From Emiliania huxleyi CCMP1516 (lineage: Eukaryota; Haptophyta; Isochrysidales; Noelaerhabdaceae): DNA of 64,000 nucleotides. The notes under the pieces are model-generated. The model worked only from the letters and a program-made list of their open reading frames with translations. It was not told the DNA's origin and searched no databases. The stretch covers positions 153,709 to 217,708 of the forward strand of contig NW_005200088.1 in NCBI RefSeq assembly GCF_000372725.1, read 5' to 3'. Positions 9,349 to 18,729 of this stretch are shown here, piece after piece. The translations under genes and the position numbers were made by a program. How positions within the stretch are numbered: the first letter of the stretch is position 1; every line of letters starts with the position of its first letter.

Positions 9349-10242
9349 CTACCCCCGCCCGGACCCGCCCGTGCGCCCGAGGCGGGTCGCAAAGTCGCAT
9401 GCTTGGGCGGTCGGCCCGGTATACTCGACGCCGTGCCGCCCGATCCAGATGTAGTCCTCAGCATAGGCTGTCCGCACGAGCTGCCGCAGCGAGTCGTCGT
9501 AGCAAGGGGTGGCTTGCGGGGACAAACTGTGTCTCGTCAGCGCGCTGCGTTGATCATGCGCGTTCTTCGTCGGCAGCGACTGCAGGTCCGTCACGTTGAG
9601 CGCGAGCGCGACGCGCGCAGGGAGGCTGCCAACGTCCTCGAGAGGGTGCACGAGGTCGAACTTCAGTAGATGGAGCGCGCAGTGTTGTGCTTGCGAGCGA
9701 AGGTGCGGCTCCATGGTACCCACGCCCTCGCGTGCCAGCGCTGCTGCGTAGGCATGCATCGAATGCCGTACGCTGTCGTTGGAGATGTGGAGAGCACTGT
9801 TGTAAAAGCCTGGCCCAGGGATGCGCCCTTTGACTTTGTCCTCGTACCATGACACAAATCGGGCCAGCGGGTCGCGCACCAGTACCACTCTGTACGTGCT
9901 CGGCTGCGCCAACGCTTTTGATACCTCCGCAATAGTGAGAGCATGGGCTCCCATACTCTTGATCGATGAGGATCCCGCCTTGGGTATGGCACACATCACC
10001 ACCCCATCTCTGTCTGGGGCGCGGGAGGACCAGGCGGTCATCGCATGCCATGGAGTCCAGCTTGGACGGCCTCCCGGATCATACGAGGTCGACGCCAGGG
10101 CGGCTCTCAGCGCAGCTTCGTTGTCGGCGGCCGGGTATTTGCGGAAGACGGAGGCGCAAAAGGCGGTTGCAGGCAGAAGGGCGAGGAACAGGTAATCTGT
10201 TCGGTGGCGAGACGCACGATTCGTCGCCAGTCTCCGAAGCAT
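9349..10242 (-). CDS. Golgi-type carbohydrate sulfotransferase (sulfotransferase-2 like)
   Basis: A single open exon of 297 residues starts at ATG 10242. Residues ~16-34 (TDYLFLALLPATAFCASVF) form one hydrophobic segment after a short basic N-terminus, the type II topology of Golgi glycan enzymes. CAIPKAGSSSIKSM is the 5'-phosphosulfate-binding loop and VLVRDPLARFVSWYEDKV the 3'-phosphate-binding motif for PAPS, as in the carbohydrate sulfotransferase 8-14/HNK-1 group. The middle region has the conserved HLL.FD....LEDV pattern. It likely transfers sulfate from PAPS to cell-surface or scale polysaccharide in the Golgi lumen. The neighbour on the same strand is a sialyltransferase-like gene, so the pair may serve the same secretory glycan pathway, though that is inference. 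The acceptor sugar cannot be read from sequence. Confidence 0.85.
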   Translation of the reverse strand: MLRRLATNRASRHRTDYLFLALLPATAFCASVFRKYPAADNEAALRAALASTSYDPGGRPSWTPWHAMTAWSSRAPDRDGVVMCAIPKAGSSSIKSMGAHALTIAEVSKALAQPSTYRVVLVRDPLARFVSWYEDKVKGRIPGPGFYNSALHISNDSVRHSMHAYAAALAREGVGTMEPHLRSQAQHCALHLLKFDLVHPLEDVGSLPARVALALNVTDLQSLPTKNAHDQRSALTRHSLSPQATPCYDDSLRQLVRTAYAEDYIWIGRHGVEYTGPTAQACDFATRLGRTGGSGRG

Positions 10243-10774
10243 GAGTCGTGAAGGCGTCTTGGCCGGGCCAAGGCCTCTGTACCCGGGTACTGTGGTCGGC
10301 GGCGTGCCATCATCTCACCGGAGGTTTTCTTCTTTTTTGCGCCTTCGTTGTCATGTTTTCTTCTTCCGATCTCGAGTTCTATTTCTTCGTGCGTGTTGGG
10401 TCCGGGGTTGTGTTTTTGAAGAGAAAAAAGTCCGACGTAAAGGGCCGCATAAGTTCGGGAAATCGGGGACCCGACCCACTTCGCCACAGACGGTCCCGCG
10501 CCTCGCCGCTATGCCTCTCCTTTAGCCCCTTGAACGATTTTTTTCTTCTCTTCTCCCAAGTTCGTTCGCTTCGCGCGCTTACCCGACCAGTGGCCCGAAT
10601 CTCGCTGGCTCGCTGTTGCGCGTGGCTCGCCGGGCACATGCTTGACGCGGACGCCTCTCCGTACGTACCGTACGAGCCTCCCTCCTCGCCCCCCGCAGCG
10701 CCCCCGCCCGCCCAACAGCCATTCTTCTTCGTTCGTCCGTCTCTCGGGCGAGGCCCTCGCTCGGCGTCGTGAAG
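10243..10774. other. Intergenic, with a 40-bp dispersed repeat
   Basis: The 40 bases at 10472-10511 (starting CGACCCACTTCGCCACAGAC) recur perfectly at 59670-59709. The rest shows no gene. It lies between the ends of the sialyltransferase-like gene and the start of the sulfotransferase gene. Confidence 0.5.
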
Positions 10775-12154
10775 CTAACTGGGACCGAGCGGCGGCGGCG
10801 CCGCTGCCACCGCCGTCACTGCACTTGGGCCGTCGGCTGGGCCGGCGCTCAGCGCGGGAGCGGCCACCACTGCCGCCGCGTCGCCCGGCTCGTACACGAG
10901 CGGCAGGTCGCGGCACGTGAGCGTCGTGCGCGTGTAGTTGCGCGTGGCGGTGGCGATCCACTGCTGCTCCGCGTTGTAGTTGTGCACCCTGTTCTTGACG
11001 TAGTCTTCCTCGGAGCGCTTGCACCGCGACATTGTCGAAAAAAGGCCGCCCCGCCTCGTCGAGCTGCGCAAACTTGTACTGCGAGCAGTGCGTGCGCGCA
11101 CTCATGCCGAAGCCGAAGAGGCGCGCCTCGTCGCACACGTGTAGCGCGAGCAGCAGCGCGACGAAGCCGGTCGTCGGCCGGATGAAGCGGCCCTTGGGCA
11201 TCTTGGTCGAGTCCATCAGCGCGCGCGCATACTGGTCTAGCCCTGCCGAAGGAGGCGCGTGACGTGTCACAAACCGCGCGGGGGTCGGCAGCGCGCTCCG
11301 AAAGATCGATCGCAAGCGCGAGGCAAGCGCCACGGGCAGGGGCGGGAGGCCGTCAGGCAGACAATCCCGTTCGCCCCGAGAGAACCCCGGCAGCATCGCC
11401 GGCGACGGGCGCGCGGGAGCACGCATCGAGGCGGAGGCGCACCAGGGAAGGTACGGTCCCACCGCTCCGACACGCCGGCTAGCACGCGCGCGCCGCAGTG
11501 CTTGCACGTGCGCCGGTCGTGGGGCCCGCTGACGGAGCTCAGCTTGGGCGAGAAGGTGAGGCAGCCGGGGTAGTCGTGGTTGGACGTGCACGTGTAGATC
11601 TGCGACGAGGTGGCGTCGCTTGCGTTGATGGAGCCGAACGCGCCATGGAGCTGAATCGGGTCGACATGTACGTCCGTGCGCGAGCCGATGTAGGCGCGCA
11701 GCTCGGGCAGGACCGGCGCGTGATTCATGCGAAAGACGAGCTCGCTCGCGTCGATCAGCGACCCCTCCGCCGCGTCGAGCAGCTTCGACGACGAGCCGAC
11801 GACGGCGCACGTGCGCGCGCGCTGGTATGCAAGCGGCACATGGGCGCGGCGCGCCAAGTGGGTGACCTGGGTCAGGTTGGCCATCTTGAAGAGCTTGGTG
11901 CGATGGAAGTAGGCGAGATTGTCCACGGGCGCCGAACTCAGGACGGGCGAGCGCAGCAGCCGACCCTCGCAGCCAACCGGGCGCGGCGGCGGTTTCTTGA
12001 GCGGATCGACAAAGATGCCGGGGCCGCCCACTAGGTTCGCGAGCATGGCAGCGCGATTGGGCATAAGCTGCCGCGCCTCATTCGACGGAGAGGGCCGCGC
12101 GCCCTGCATCCACGCCTGGGCGGCCACCACGGCCTCCGCGGCGTGGTGCGGCAT
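10775..12154 (-). CDS. GT29 sialyltransferase-like protein
   Basis: Sialylmotif L is clear in the first exon: TCAVVGSSSKLLDAAEGSLI followed by DASELVFRMNHAPV and GSRTDVH. Sialylmotif S follows in the second exon (KGRFIRPTTGFVALLLALHV, then CDEARLFGFG), and motif III/VS is HNYNAEQQW near the end. These motifs bind CMP-sugar donors in CAZy family GT29; algal members may use CMP-Kdo or a related acid instead of sialic acid. An intron lies between about 11445 and 11275, but its exact ends are unresolved. Motif S and motif VS are in different frames, joined across a run of six T at about 11038-11043 on the minus strand, so a homopolymer indel (sequencing error or real) is likely there. The N-terminal anchor is not certain: ATG 12154 is the simplest start, but the frame is open to 12415 through a (CA)n run. 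Confidence 0.75.
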
Positions 12155-13665
12155 ATACACACACACACACACATACACACATGAACATGAACCGATGCAC
12201 ATCCTGCGTTGAGACGCCGATTTGTCGAAGCTTTTTTCTTTTTTTTTGAGTTGTTTTTTCTTTGTGAGACCGCGCCCTTGTCGTGCCAGTGTGCTGTGAG
12301 AGAGGCTTGCATTAAGAATTCTTCTTTGTAAAGTACTCGAGTAAGGATATGATGGTGGTGCGCGTCCTTCCGGCGTAATGCCGTCCGCATGGATCTGAGC
12401 AAAAGCCTCGCTCATCAGTGTTGAGAGAGATTTTTAGCCATACCAAACAACTCTAACACTCACACGTCCTTTGGGGCCTGGAGCCCTGTTCACGCGCGCG
12501 CGAGACGTGCAGACAGGGTTGCCAGGTGAGAGCGAATGGCGCGGTTCACGCCTCGCACAACAGAGAGAGAGATGCGCTCTGCATGGTGGGACATAATTAA
12601 AAGAAAGCGAGTAGGAGTACTTAACTAAAAATCTCTTGGAGCACTTGGAGCATGCGCCCTGTTCACGCGCGCGAGAGACGTGCAGACAGGGTTGCCAGGT
12701 GAGAGCGAATGTGGCGCGGTTCACGCCTCGCACAACAGAGAGAGAGTCAGATGCGCTCTGCATGGTGGGACATTTGTTTGTTTTGTGTTGCCAGTGGGCG
12801 TAATGCCGAGAGAGATTTTAGAAAACCAACAAGAAATCACGACTCTCACAGTGATTTGGGCTCGGCAGCTTGTCAGCCCTCAGCCGAAGCTGGGGCCGGT
12901 CCCGTAGCCGAGAGAGCCCGCGCCGATGCATGAGTTCGACGCGGTCGGGGGGGCCTGCGGAGAGGCCAGCGAGGCCGCATGGATCTGAGCAAAGACAAGG
13001 GTGAGCGAATTCTTTTCTTCTTGTTTAGATTCTCGGCTCCCGTGGTGTACCTGTGTTAGTGCCAGTGCGCGCCAGTCCCGTGCAGTGTTGTGCGAGGGAG
13101 TTGTGTTCAAATTCTTTTTGCGGGTCGAGGGGGCTCGCTTGGGGGCGCTCGAGTTCAAGGCGAAGGAGGCTTTCCTGGCGCGGAGCGGACTTAGCGGCCA
13201 GGCGTTGGAGGCCGAGGAGATGCGGTTGATGCGGCTGAGGGAGGGGGCGAGCCTGCTCCGCAGGACGCCTGCCGCGGCCACGCCCCTCGGGGCGAAGAAG
13301 GCGGGCAAGCGTGCCGCGGAGGCGGAGCGCAGGGCGATTGCGCTTGAGAGGGAGGGGTGGGTTGACGGGGAGTGCCGGGGTGGGCGTCGTAAGGGTGAGG
13401 GCGATTGCCGCCCTCCCCCCTTCGCCCACCTCGACGCCTTCGTGTAGGCGCCCCCGCGACTGTGCCTCTTTTGGTATTGTGGCGTACCTGTGTCGAACCT
13501 GTGTGCTGTGAGAGAGAGTTCTGTTCGTTGAAGTGTGTGTGCCAGTCCGCGCCAGTCTGCGCCCTTGTCGTGCCAGTGTGCTGTGAGAGAGGCTTGTTTC
13601 TTAAGAATTCTTTTTGCCAAGGCGGGGGACGCCATGCAACGAGACTCTGATGCAAGCATTTGCTG
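12155..13665. other. Repeat-rich intergenic region
   Basis: It contains a (CA)n run at about 12154-12180, a duplicated ~113-bp block (12483-12594 and 12656-12773), and two copies of CCGCATGGATCTGAGCAAA (about 12386 and 12974). It also has two copies of a GTCGTGCCAGTGTGCTGTGA block followed by GAATTCTT (about 12285 and 13567). A plus frame at about 13100-13447 (LEFKAKEAFLARSGLSGQAL region) is charged and coding-like but lacks an ATG start and any recognisable domain. Confidence 0.5.
12483..12773 (+). repeat. Duplicated ~113-bp block
   Basis: 12483-12594 and 12656-12773 share a block starting GCCCTGTTCACGCGCGCG and ending CTCTGCATGGTGGGACAT, with few differences and a 61-bp AT-richer spacer. 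Confidence 0.8.
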
Positions 13666-14523
13666 ATGCAAGCATTTGTGCTACAGGAGTTCCTCAGTCA
13701 GCCAAGATGCGTGCAACGGTGCGCCGAAATGAACGCCTCCATTTCCTGCGCCTGGTCTGCCACCGTCTTCGAAGAACTGGCTGTGGACGGGGCTGGACCT
13801 GCACACTCGGCAGCCTGCGGTAGCTCATACCGCCGATGCTCCGCCTGGCTCGGCCTTTACCGCTGGCCCGTGATATGGCCGGACGCGACCGCACTCGACG
13901 GTGGCGGAACAGCCTCGCGCCGGTGGTACTGTGCGAGTGTGGACGGATTCACACCCGTGCCGCAGCACTGGAGAGCCGGCGAGCCGGACGGGACCGACCG
14001 CAATGACGGTCACGTCGGTCACTGCGCCGCGGTCGGCGCGGACGGCTTGTTGACCGACGCAAGCTGCGCATCGCGCCACCAGTGCGCGTGTGAGCGCCGG
14101 GGCGGTGGCCAGGCCGCGAGCTACTCGGAGCGGATGGCGACAATCATGCACGTCGAGATGGAGGCGCGATGGAGGGCGTGGCTGCCGGGGCTCGTGGCCA
14201 TCATATTGGCCGCGACGCTCCCACCGGGTTCGCTCCGGCCTCCTCGCCCACCACCCTCCTCACGCCTCGGCTGTATCTCGGCTGTATCTCGGCTGCATCT
14301 CGGCTGCTGCCTCGGAACTGCAGGCCTGCTCCTCGTCCACTACCTCCTCCGCCGCACCGCTTGCGGCCGCTCTTGGACAGAGCTTCCGTCGCTGCGCACA
14401 ACGGCGCGGCCGGTCAGCCGCTACGTCGGCTAGATCTCGGCTGCACCTCGGCTGCACCTCGGCTGCAGGCGCGTCGCACGACAGCTGGGCCCGAGAGCGG
14501 CGGCGGTGGCAGCCGCGGTGGCA

Positions 14524-14565
<42 letters not shown>

Positions 14566-16662
14566 GTGACGGCGGTGACGGCGATGGTGGTGACGGCGAT
14601 AGTGGCGACGGTGGCGACGGTGGAGTCTCCGCCAACGCCGCTCGCTCTCCCGCCGGCGCTTGTGTCAGCGGCGCAAAGCGCGGCGTCGGCTTCCTTGCGG
14701 CGGAGGAGGACAGCGCTCCGGCGCCGCATCTAGGATCGCTGGGCCTGCGCGCGCGCCTCTCGACCGCCTACGCGGCGGAGGTCGAGATGCGCGCGCGGGT
14801 GTGCTACATCATGCTCGGTGTCGGCTGGTTCCTCTTTGTGGCGGGGTGGGGCCCACTGCCGCTAGTTCGGCTCGAGCCGGCCGGCGTGATGCTCGGCGGC
14901 GTCTTCGGCAGAAACATGGTGCTCGAGGGGTCGGCCGCGGCGCTCGGCCCCCTGCTGCTCGCCCTCTCCCTCCGCCCCACCGACGCGGCCAACGTGCGAG
15001 CCGCCTCTTGGCTGATGATGCTCTTCACGCTCTCCCTCGCGACCATCTTCATGCAAGTGGCCGCCGGCTCGTATTGGGCGTACGCGAACGGCTCCCCAGC
15101 CCCCCCCTTCCTCGTCCGCTCCGCGCCGCGCCGTTCGCCCCTCGTCGCCGCGTTGGGCGGCGTCTCGCTGCTGCAGGCGCTGGCGCAGCTGCTCGCCGCC
15201 GCCGCCCTCTTTTCGTCGCCGCTGCGGGTGCCTCGCAGGGCGCTGACGCGGCTGTGGCACACCCTCCGCTGCCTCTACGCAACGCAGAGCGTGCTGACTC
15301 TCCTTCAGCTGGGCATGGCGCTGCAGCTGGACCCCTCCTTCAAGCACAGTCTATTCTTCGCGCACAGAGTCGTTTGGTGCGTCAACGCCATCGCCGGCGC
15401 CGTTGTGCTCACCGCTCGGAGGAGGCGCCGCATACAGGCCTCCATCGCCCGCGCGCTGCTGCCGGAGGATCGGAGGGGTCTCGCCGCCGTCGGCGCACTG
15501 ATGGGCGGCAAGACGTCCGCCGCCGCGTTTGCCGCCGCCGCCGCTTCCTTTCGCTCCCTCTCCTTCCGCCAGATCCGGCCCGGCGATTTGGCGAGCTCGG
15601 CCGACAGCGGGCTGCACGCGCTCACGCGGCCAGCGAAGCTGGGCGAGGTCGACGCCTTCGTGTCGCACAGCTGGCTTGACGACGGCGAAGCCAAGTTCGA
15701 GGCGCTTGCGGCGTGGGCGGAGAGCTTTGAGAGCGAGCACGGCCGGCCGGCGTGCGTGTGGCTTGACAAGGCGAGACGTCACCCCAGCACACCCCAGATC
15801 CCCAGATAGATATCCGATGCTCGAGAGCAGCTGAGAGCAGCCGAGAGCAGCCGAGAGCAGCCGAGCGTGCCGGAGCGTGTCCTCCCATGGCTTTGCCGTG
15901 TGCGCAGGCGTGCATCAACCAGGAGCACATCGAGGCTTCGCTCGCCGGGCTTCCCGCGTACCTCTCGGGCTGCCGCTTCCTGCTCGTGCTTGCGGGGCCG
16001 TCCTACTTGCGGCGGCTCTGGTGCGTCGTCGAGGCGAGACTTCTCGCGTGTGGCTACCGCAGCTTTGGTCACTCCGGCGATCTCGGGTGGTTCCGCCTGA
16101 ACAGGTGTTTGTCTTCTCGCTGATGACGCGCGGCTCCGCCGAGCGCATCGTCGTCCTTCCTTTTGGCGACCACAGCCGGCACACGCCCGCGACGCGTCCA
16201 CGGCGCACCCGCGCGCTCACGGGCGCGGGCAGCCGCGATGGTGGCGTGGGTGGCGCTGACGCAATTCCGAGCGTCAGGACCCTCGCGGGCTTCTCGCTCT
16301 CGGCCGCGTCGTGCGCGATCAAGAACGACGAGCACCGGCTCCTCGGCGTGATCGAGGCGGCGTTCGGCGACCACGCTTCCTTCGAGTCGCCGTTCCGTGC
16401 GCTCCTCTGCAGCCGCGTCTTTGGTCCGTCGGCGCAGTGCCGCGCCTCGAGAGCCGACGGGTCGGGCAGCTCGCGCAGCGAGAGGCGTGCGGGCGCCGCC
16501 ACGGACGGCAGCGTGGATGGCCGCGGCCGCGTCGCGCGCGTCTGCCGCTTGCTGCGGCGCGTTCTCTCCCCGGCACCGGCCGAGAGGCGCAGAGGGGAGG
16601 GGGGCGGTGTGGAGGCAATGATGTGCCGGCAGGCGAGTGGGAGTAGGAACTCACTCGTGTAG
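13666..16662 (+). CDS. Candidate receptor: C-type lectin + multi-pass membrane + TIR-like domain
   Basis: Exon 1 encodes a C-type-lectin-like domain with SAWLGLY, HWRAGEPDGTDRNDG, HCAAV, TDASCASRHQCACE and several Cys, then a helix WLPGLVAIILAATLPPG. A direct-repeat GC-AG intron at 14238-14323 shifts the frame exactly into the next long frame. That frame has a Gly-rich linker (14500-14600), five or so hydrophobic segments (about 14800-15410) and a TIR-like cytosolic domain: VDAFVSHSWLDDGEAKFEAL, VWLDKACINQEHIE, LPAYLSGCRFLLVL and YLRRLWCVVE. Two more introns support the model: 15771-15907 (GC donor, joins DK|ACIN) and 16034-16104 (GC donor, joins CVVE|VFVFSLM). The stop is TAG 16660-16662. 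No signal peptide is visible, so an upstream exon is likely. A sensing and signalling role is inferred from architecture; the split could also hide two genes. Confidence 0.7.
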
Positions 16663-16792
16663 AAAGTAAACGACGGACACTTTGGCACGGGACGGCTATC
16701 TACCAAGAATTTTGAAAAAAGCACTTTGAATGCCGTGGGGCTCCTGCCCGTGTCCGGGTGTGCGGAGACTGGAGTCTGGACACTGGAGATGC

Positions 16793-18391
16793 CGTCAGGG
16801 GCGGGGAACCCGCAATTTGAGATGCTGAGGGCATTTTGAGTTGCAAAAAATCAATTTAGATTGCATTTTTCAACTCAGAATGCCGAGTTGACTTTTCGCA
16901 TTTCAAGATGCACACCGCATTCCAAAGATGGTCCACGCAATCCAGGATGCGTCGACCATCCTGGAATGCGAACAGCATTCGTGAATGCGCTGGCATCTGG
17001 AGTTACCCCTGTGCATTCTAGGATGCTCCTTGCTATTCCAAGTTGCCTTCCTTAACCTGAGATGCCCAGCATTTTGGCCAATGCCTCATGTCGGACACAA
17101 ACGTGTGTGTGTGTGTGTGTGTGAGTGTGTGTGTGAGAGTTGTTAGAGTTGTTTGGTATTGCTAAAAATCTCTCTCTCATGTCGGCGGGGCACCGGTAGG
17201 CTGCGGCTCGGCCTGCGCCTCAGTCGTCGCCGCTGCGCAGCTGGATATGGTGGCGCACGTGGCGTGGCCTGTCGTTTTTGCATGTTTTGCGGTGGCGGCC
17301 CATAACCGCAGGAAAGGTGCATGACCTCAGCGCTCACTCCTTTTCCCATCCCGGAGGCAGAGCGCAGAGGGCAAGGAAGGTAGTCGATACCCTCGGCCCT
17401 CGCCACAGACAGACAGACAGATGGACATTTTCAGTGTTATGTAGCTCTTACTTATCTAACCGGGGGTAAGAGGAAGAGGGAGAGGAGAGAGGGAGAGGGA
17501 GAGGGAGAGGGAGAGTAAGAGGGAGAGTGAGAGGAGAGGGAGTAAGAGGGAGAGGGAGAGGGAGAGGGAGAGTGAGAGTGAGAGAGAGAGAGAGAGGAGA
17601 GAGAGTACGAGGGAGAGGAGAGAGGGGGAGGATAGGGAGAGTGATAGGGGGAGAGGGAGAGGGAGAGGAGAGAGAGTAAGAGGGAGAGGGAGAGGGAGAG
17701 GGAGAGGGAGAGGAGAGAGAGTAAGAGGGAGAGGGAGAGGGAGAGGCAGAGGGAGAATAGAGAGAGTAAGATTGAGAGGGAGAGGGAGAGGGAGAGGGAG
17801 AGGGAGAGGGAGAGGGAGAGGGAGAGGGAGAGGAGAGGGAGAGGGACAGGGAGAGGGAGAGGGAGAGGGAGAGCTCATGTGGCCGAAGAAGCGGCGCTCC
17901 ATTGGGGGCGCTGCGGACTATTAGCCTCGTCGCACATCCCGCCAATAGTCTATTACTAATTCATTCTTGTAATCAGCGATGGTTATTCTAGGTCTCATCT
18001 CAATATACCACAAATTCATTCTTAATGGTCAATTATTATTATTATTGTTACATTTGTGTTATTCATCTGAGGTTGAAATATCCATTTGAAAATGCTTGCC
18101 ACATCTCAGGGATGGCGACGCCAATTCAGCCATCCTGAGATGCAGCGCCCTCCGGCCAGCATCTCAGGATGTATGGCTCATTCAGGGATGTAGTGGACAT
18201 CGTTGGTTGCCTCAGGCATCCCAAGATGCATGAAGCAATTCAGGATGCGCGAAGCAATTCAAGATGCGCGCGCATCCTGAATTGCTTCATGCATCTTGGG
18301 ATGCTCGAGGCAATCTCAATTAAAATGGAGATCGTATCGGGCAATTTGAGATGCCGGAGCATTTCAAATTGCGGGTTCCCCGCCCCTGACG
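16793..18391. mobile_element. 1.6-kb foldback/MITE-like element with 28-bp inverted ends
   Basis: The terminal 28 bases at 16793-16820 (CGTCAGGGGCGGGGAACCCG...) are the exact reverse complement of 18364-18391. The interior has no transposase. It contains many short GATGC/GCATC and GAATTGC/GCAATTC palindromic pieces, a (GT)n run at 17102-17136, a (GAGGGA)n microsatellite at 17464-17874, and a perfect 35-bp-arm hairpin at 18216-18250/18270-18304. The uninterrupted outer repeat at 51452-51565 acts as the empty-site comparison. Confidence 0.7.
17464..17874 (+). repeat. (GAGGGA)n microsatellite
   Basis: An almost pure purine tract of GAGGGA with GAGAGA and GAGTAA interruptions, inside the foldback element. 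Confidence 0.9.
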
Positions 18392-18729
18392 TGCGAGGGT
18401 CGCCCCCCCTTGCCCCACCACTTTGTGTGTGTGGAGAAATTTACCTTACCTTACCTTACCTTTAGAAAAAAGAAAAGCGGACGCCCAACAACACACAGCA
18501 CAACACACACACGGACGCTGACGAGCGTGTGACATGCCTCTCCCAGTGCGTCCTCGCTTCTCTCGCAAGTGGTGGCGCGCGCACGCCGTTGCGCGAGCCT
18601 CATGTATCATGGCAGGGAGCGGCTGGCCCTGGCGTCACCGGCTTTGTCTGCAAGCGCCCGTAGCATGCATGGCGCGCCCTGCGGCGGCGGCTGTGCTGCT
18701 CCCTCCCCGTCCGCAGCCCGGCGGAGCGG

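Larger units (their letters stand above)
16717..18465 (+). mobile_element. (TTACC)n-tailed dispersed repeat, split by a nested element
   Basis: The left part begins CACTTTGAATGCCGTGGGGC (16722). The right part (about 18392-18463) reads TGCGAGGGTCGCC, then TTGCCCCACCAC and TGTGTGTGGAGAAATTTACC, ending in about four TTACC units. An uninterrupted copy, about 115 bp, lies at 51452-51565 with five TTACC units. A simple-sequence 3' tail is typical of target-primed retroposons of LINE/SINE type. No reverse transcriptase is present here. Confidence 0.65.

Noticed and set aside
17448-17945. Minus-strand Pro/Ser/Leu-rich frames
   Set aside because: They are produced by the (GAGGGA)n microsatellite.
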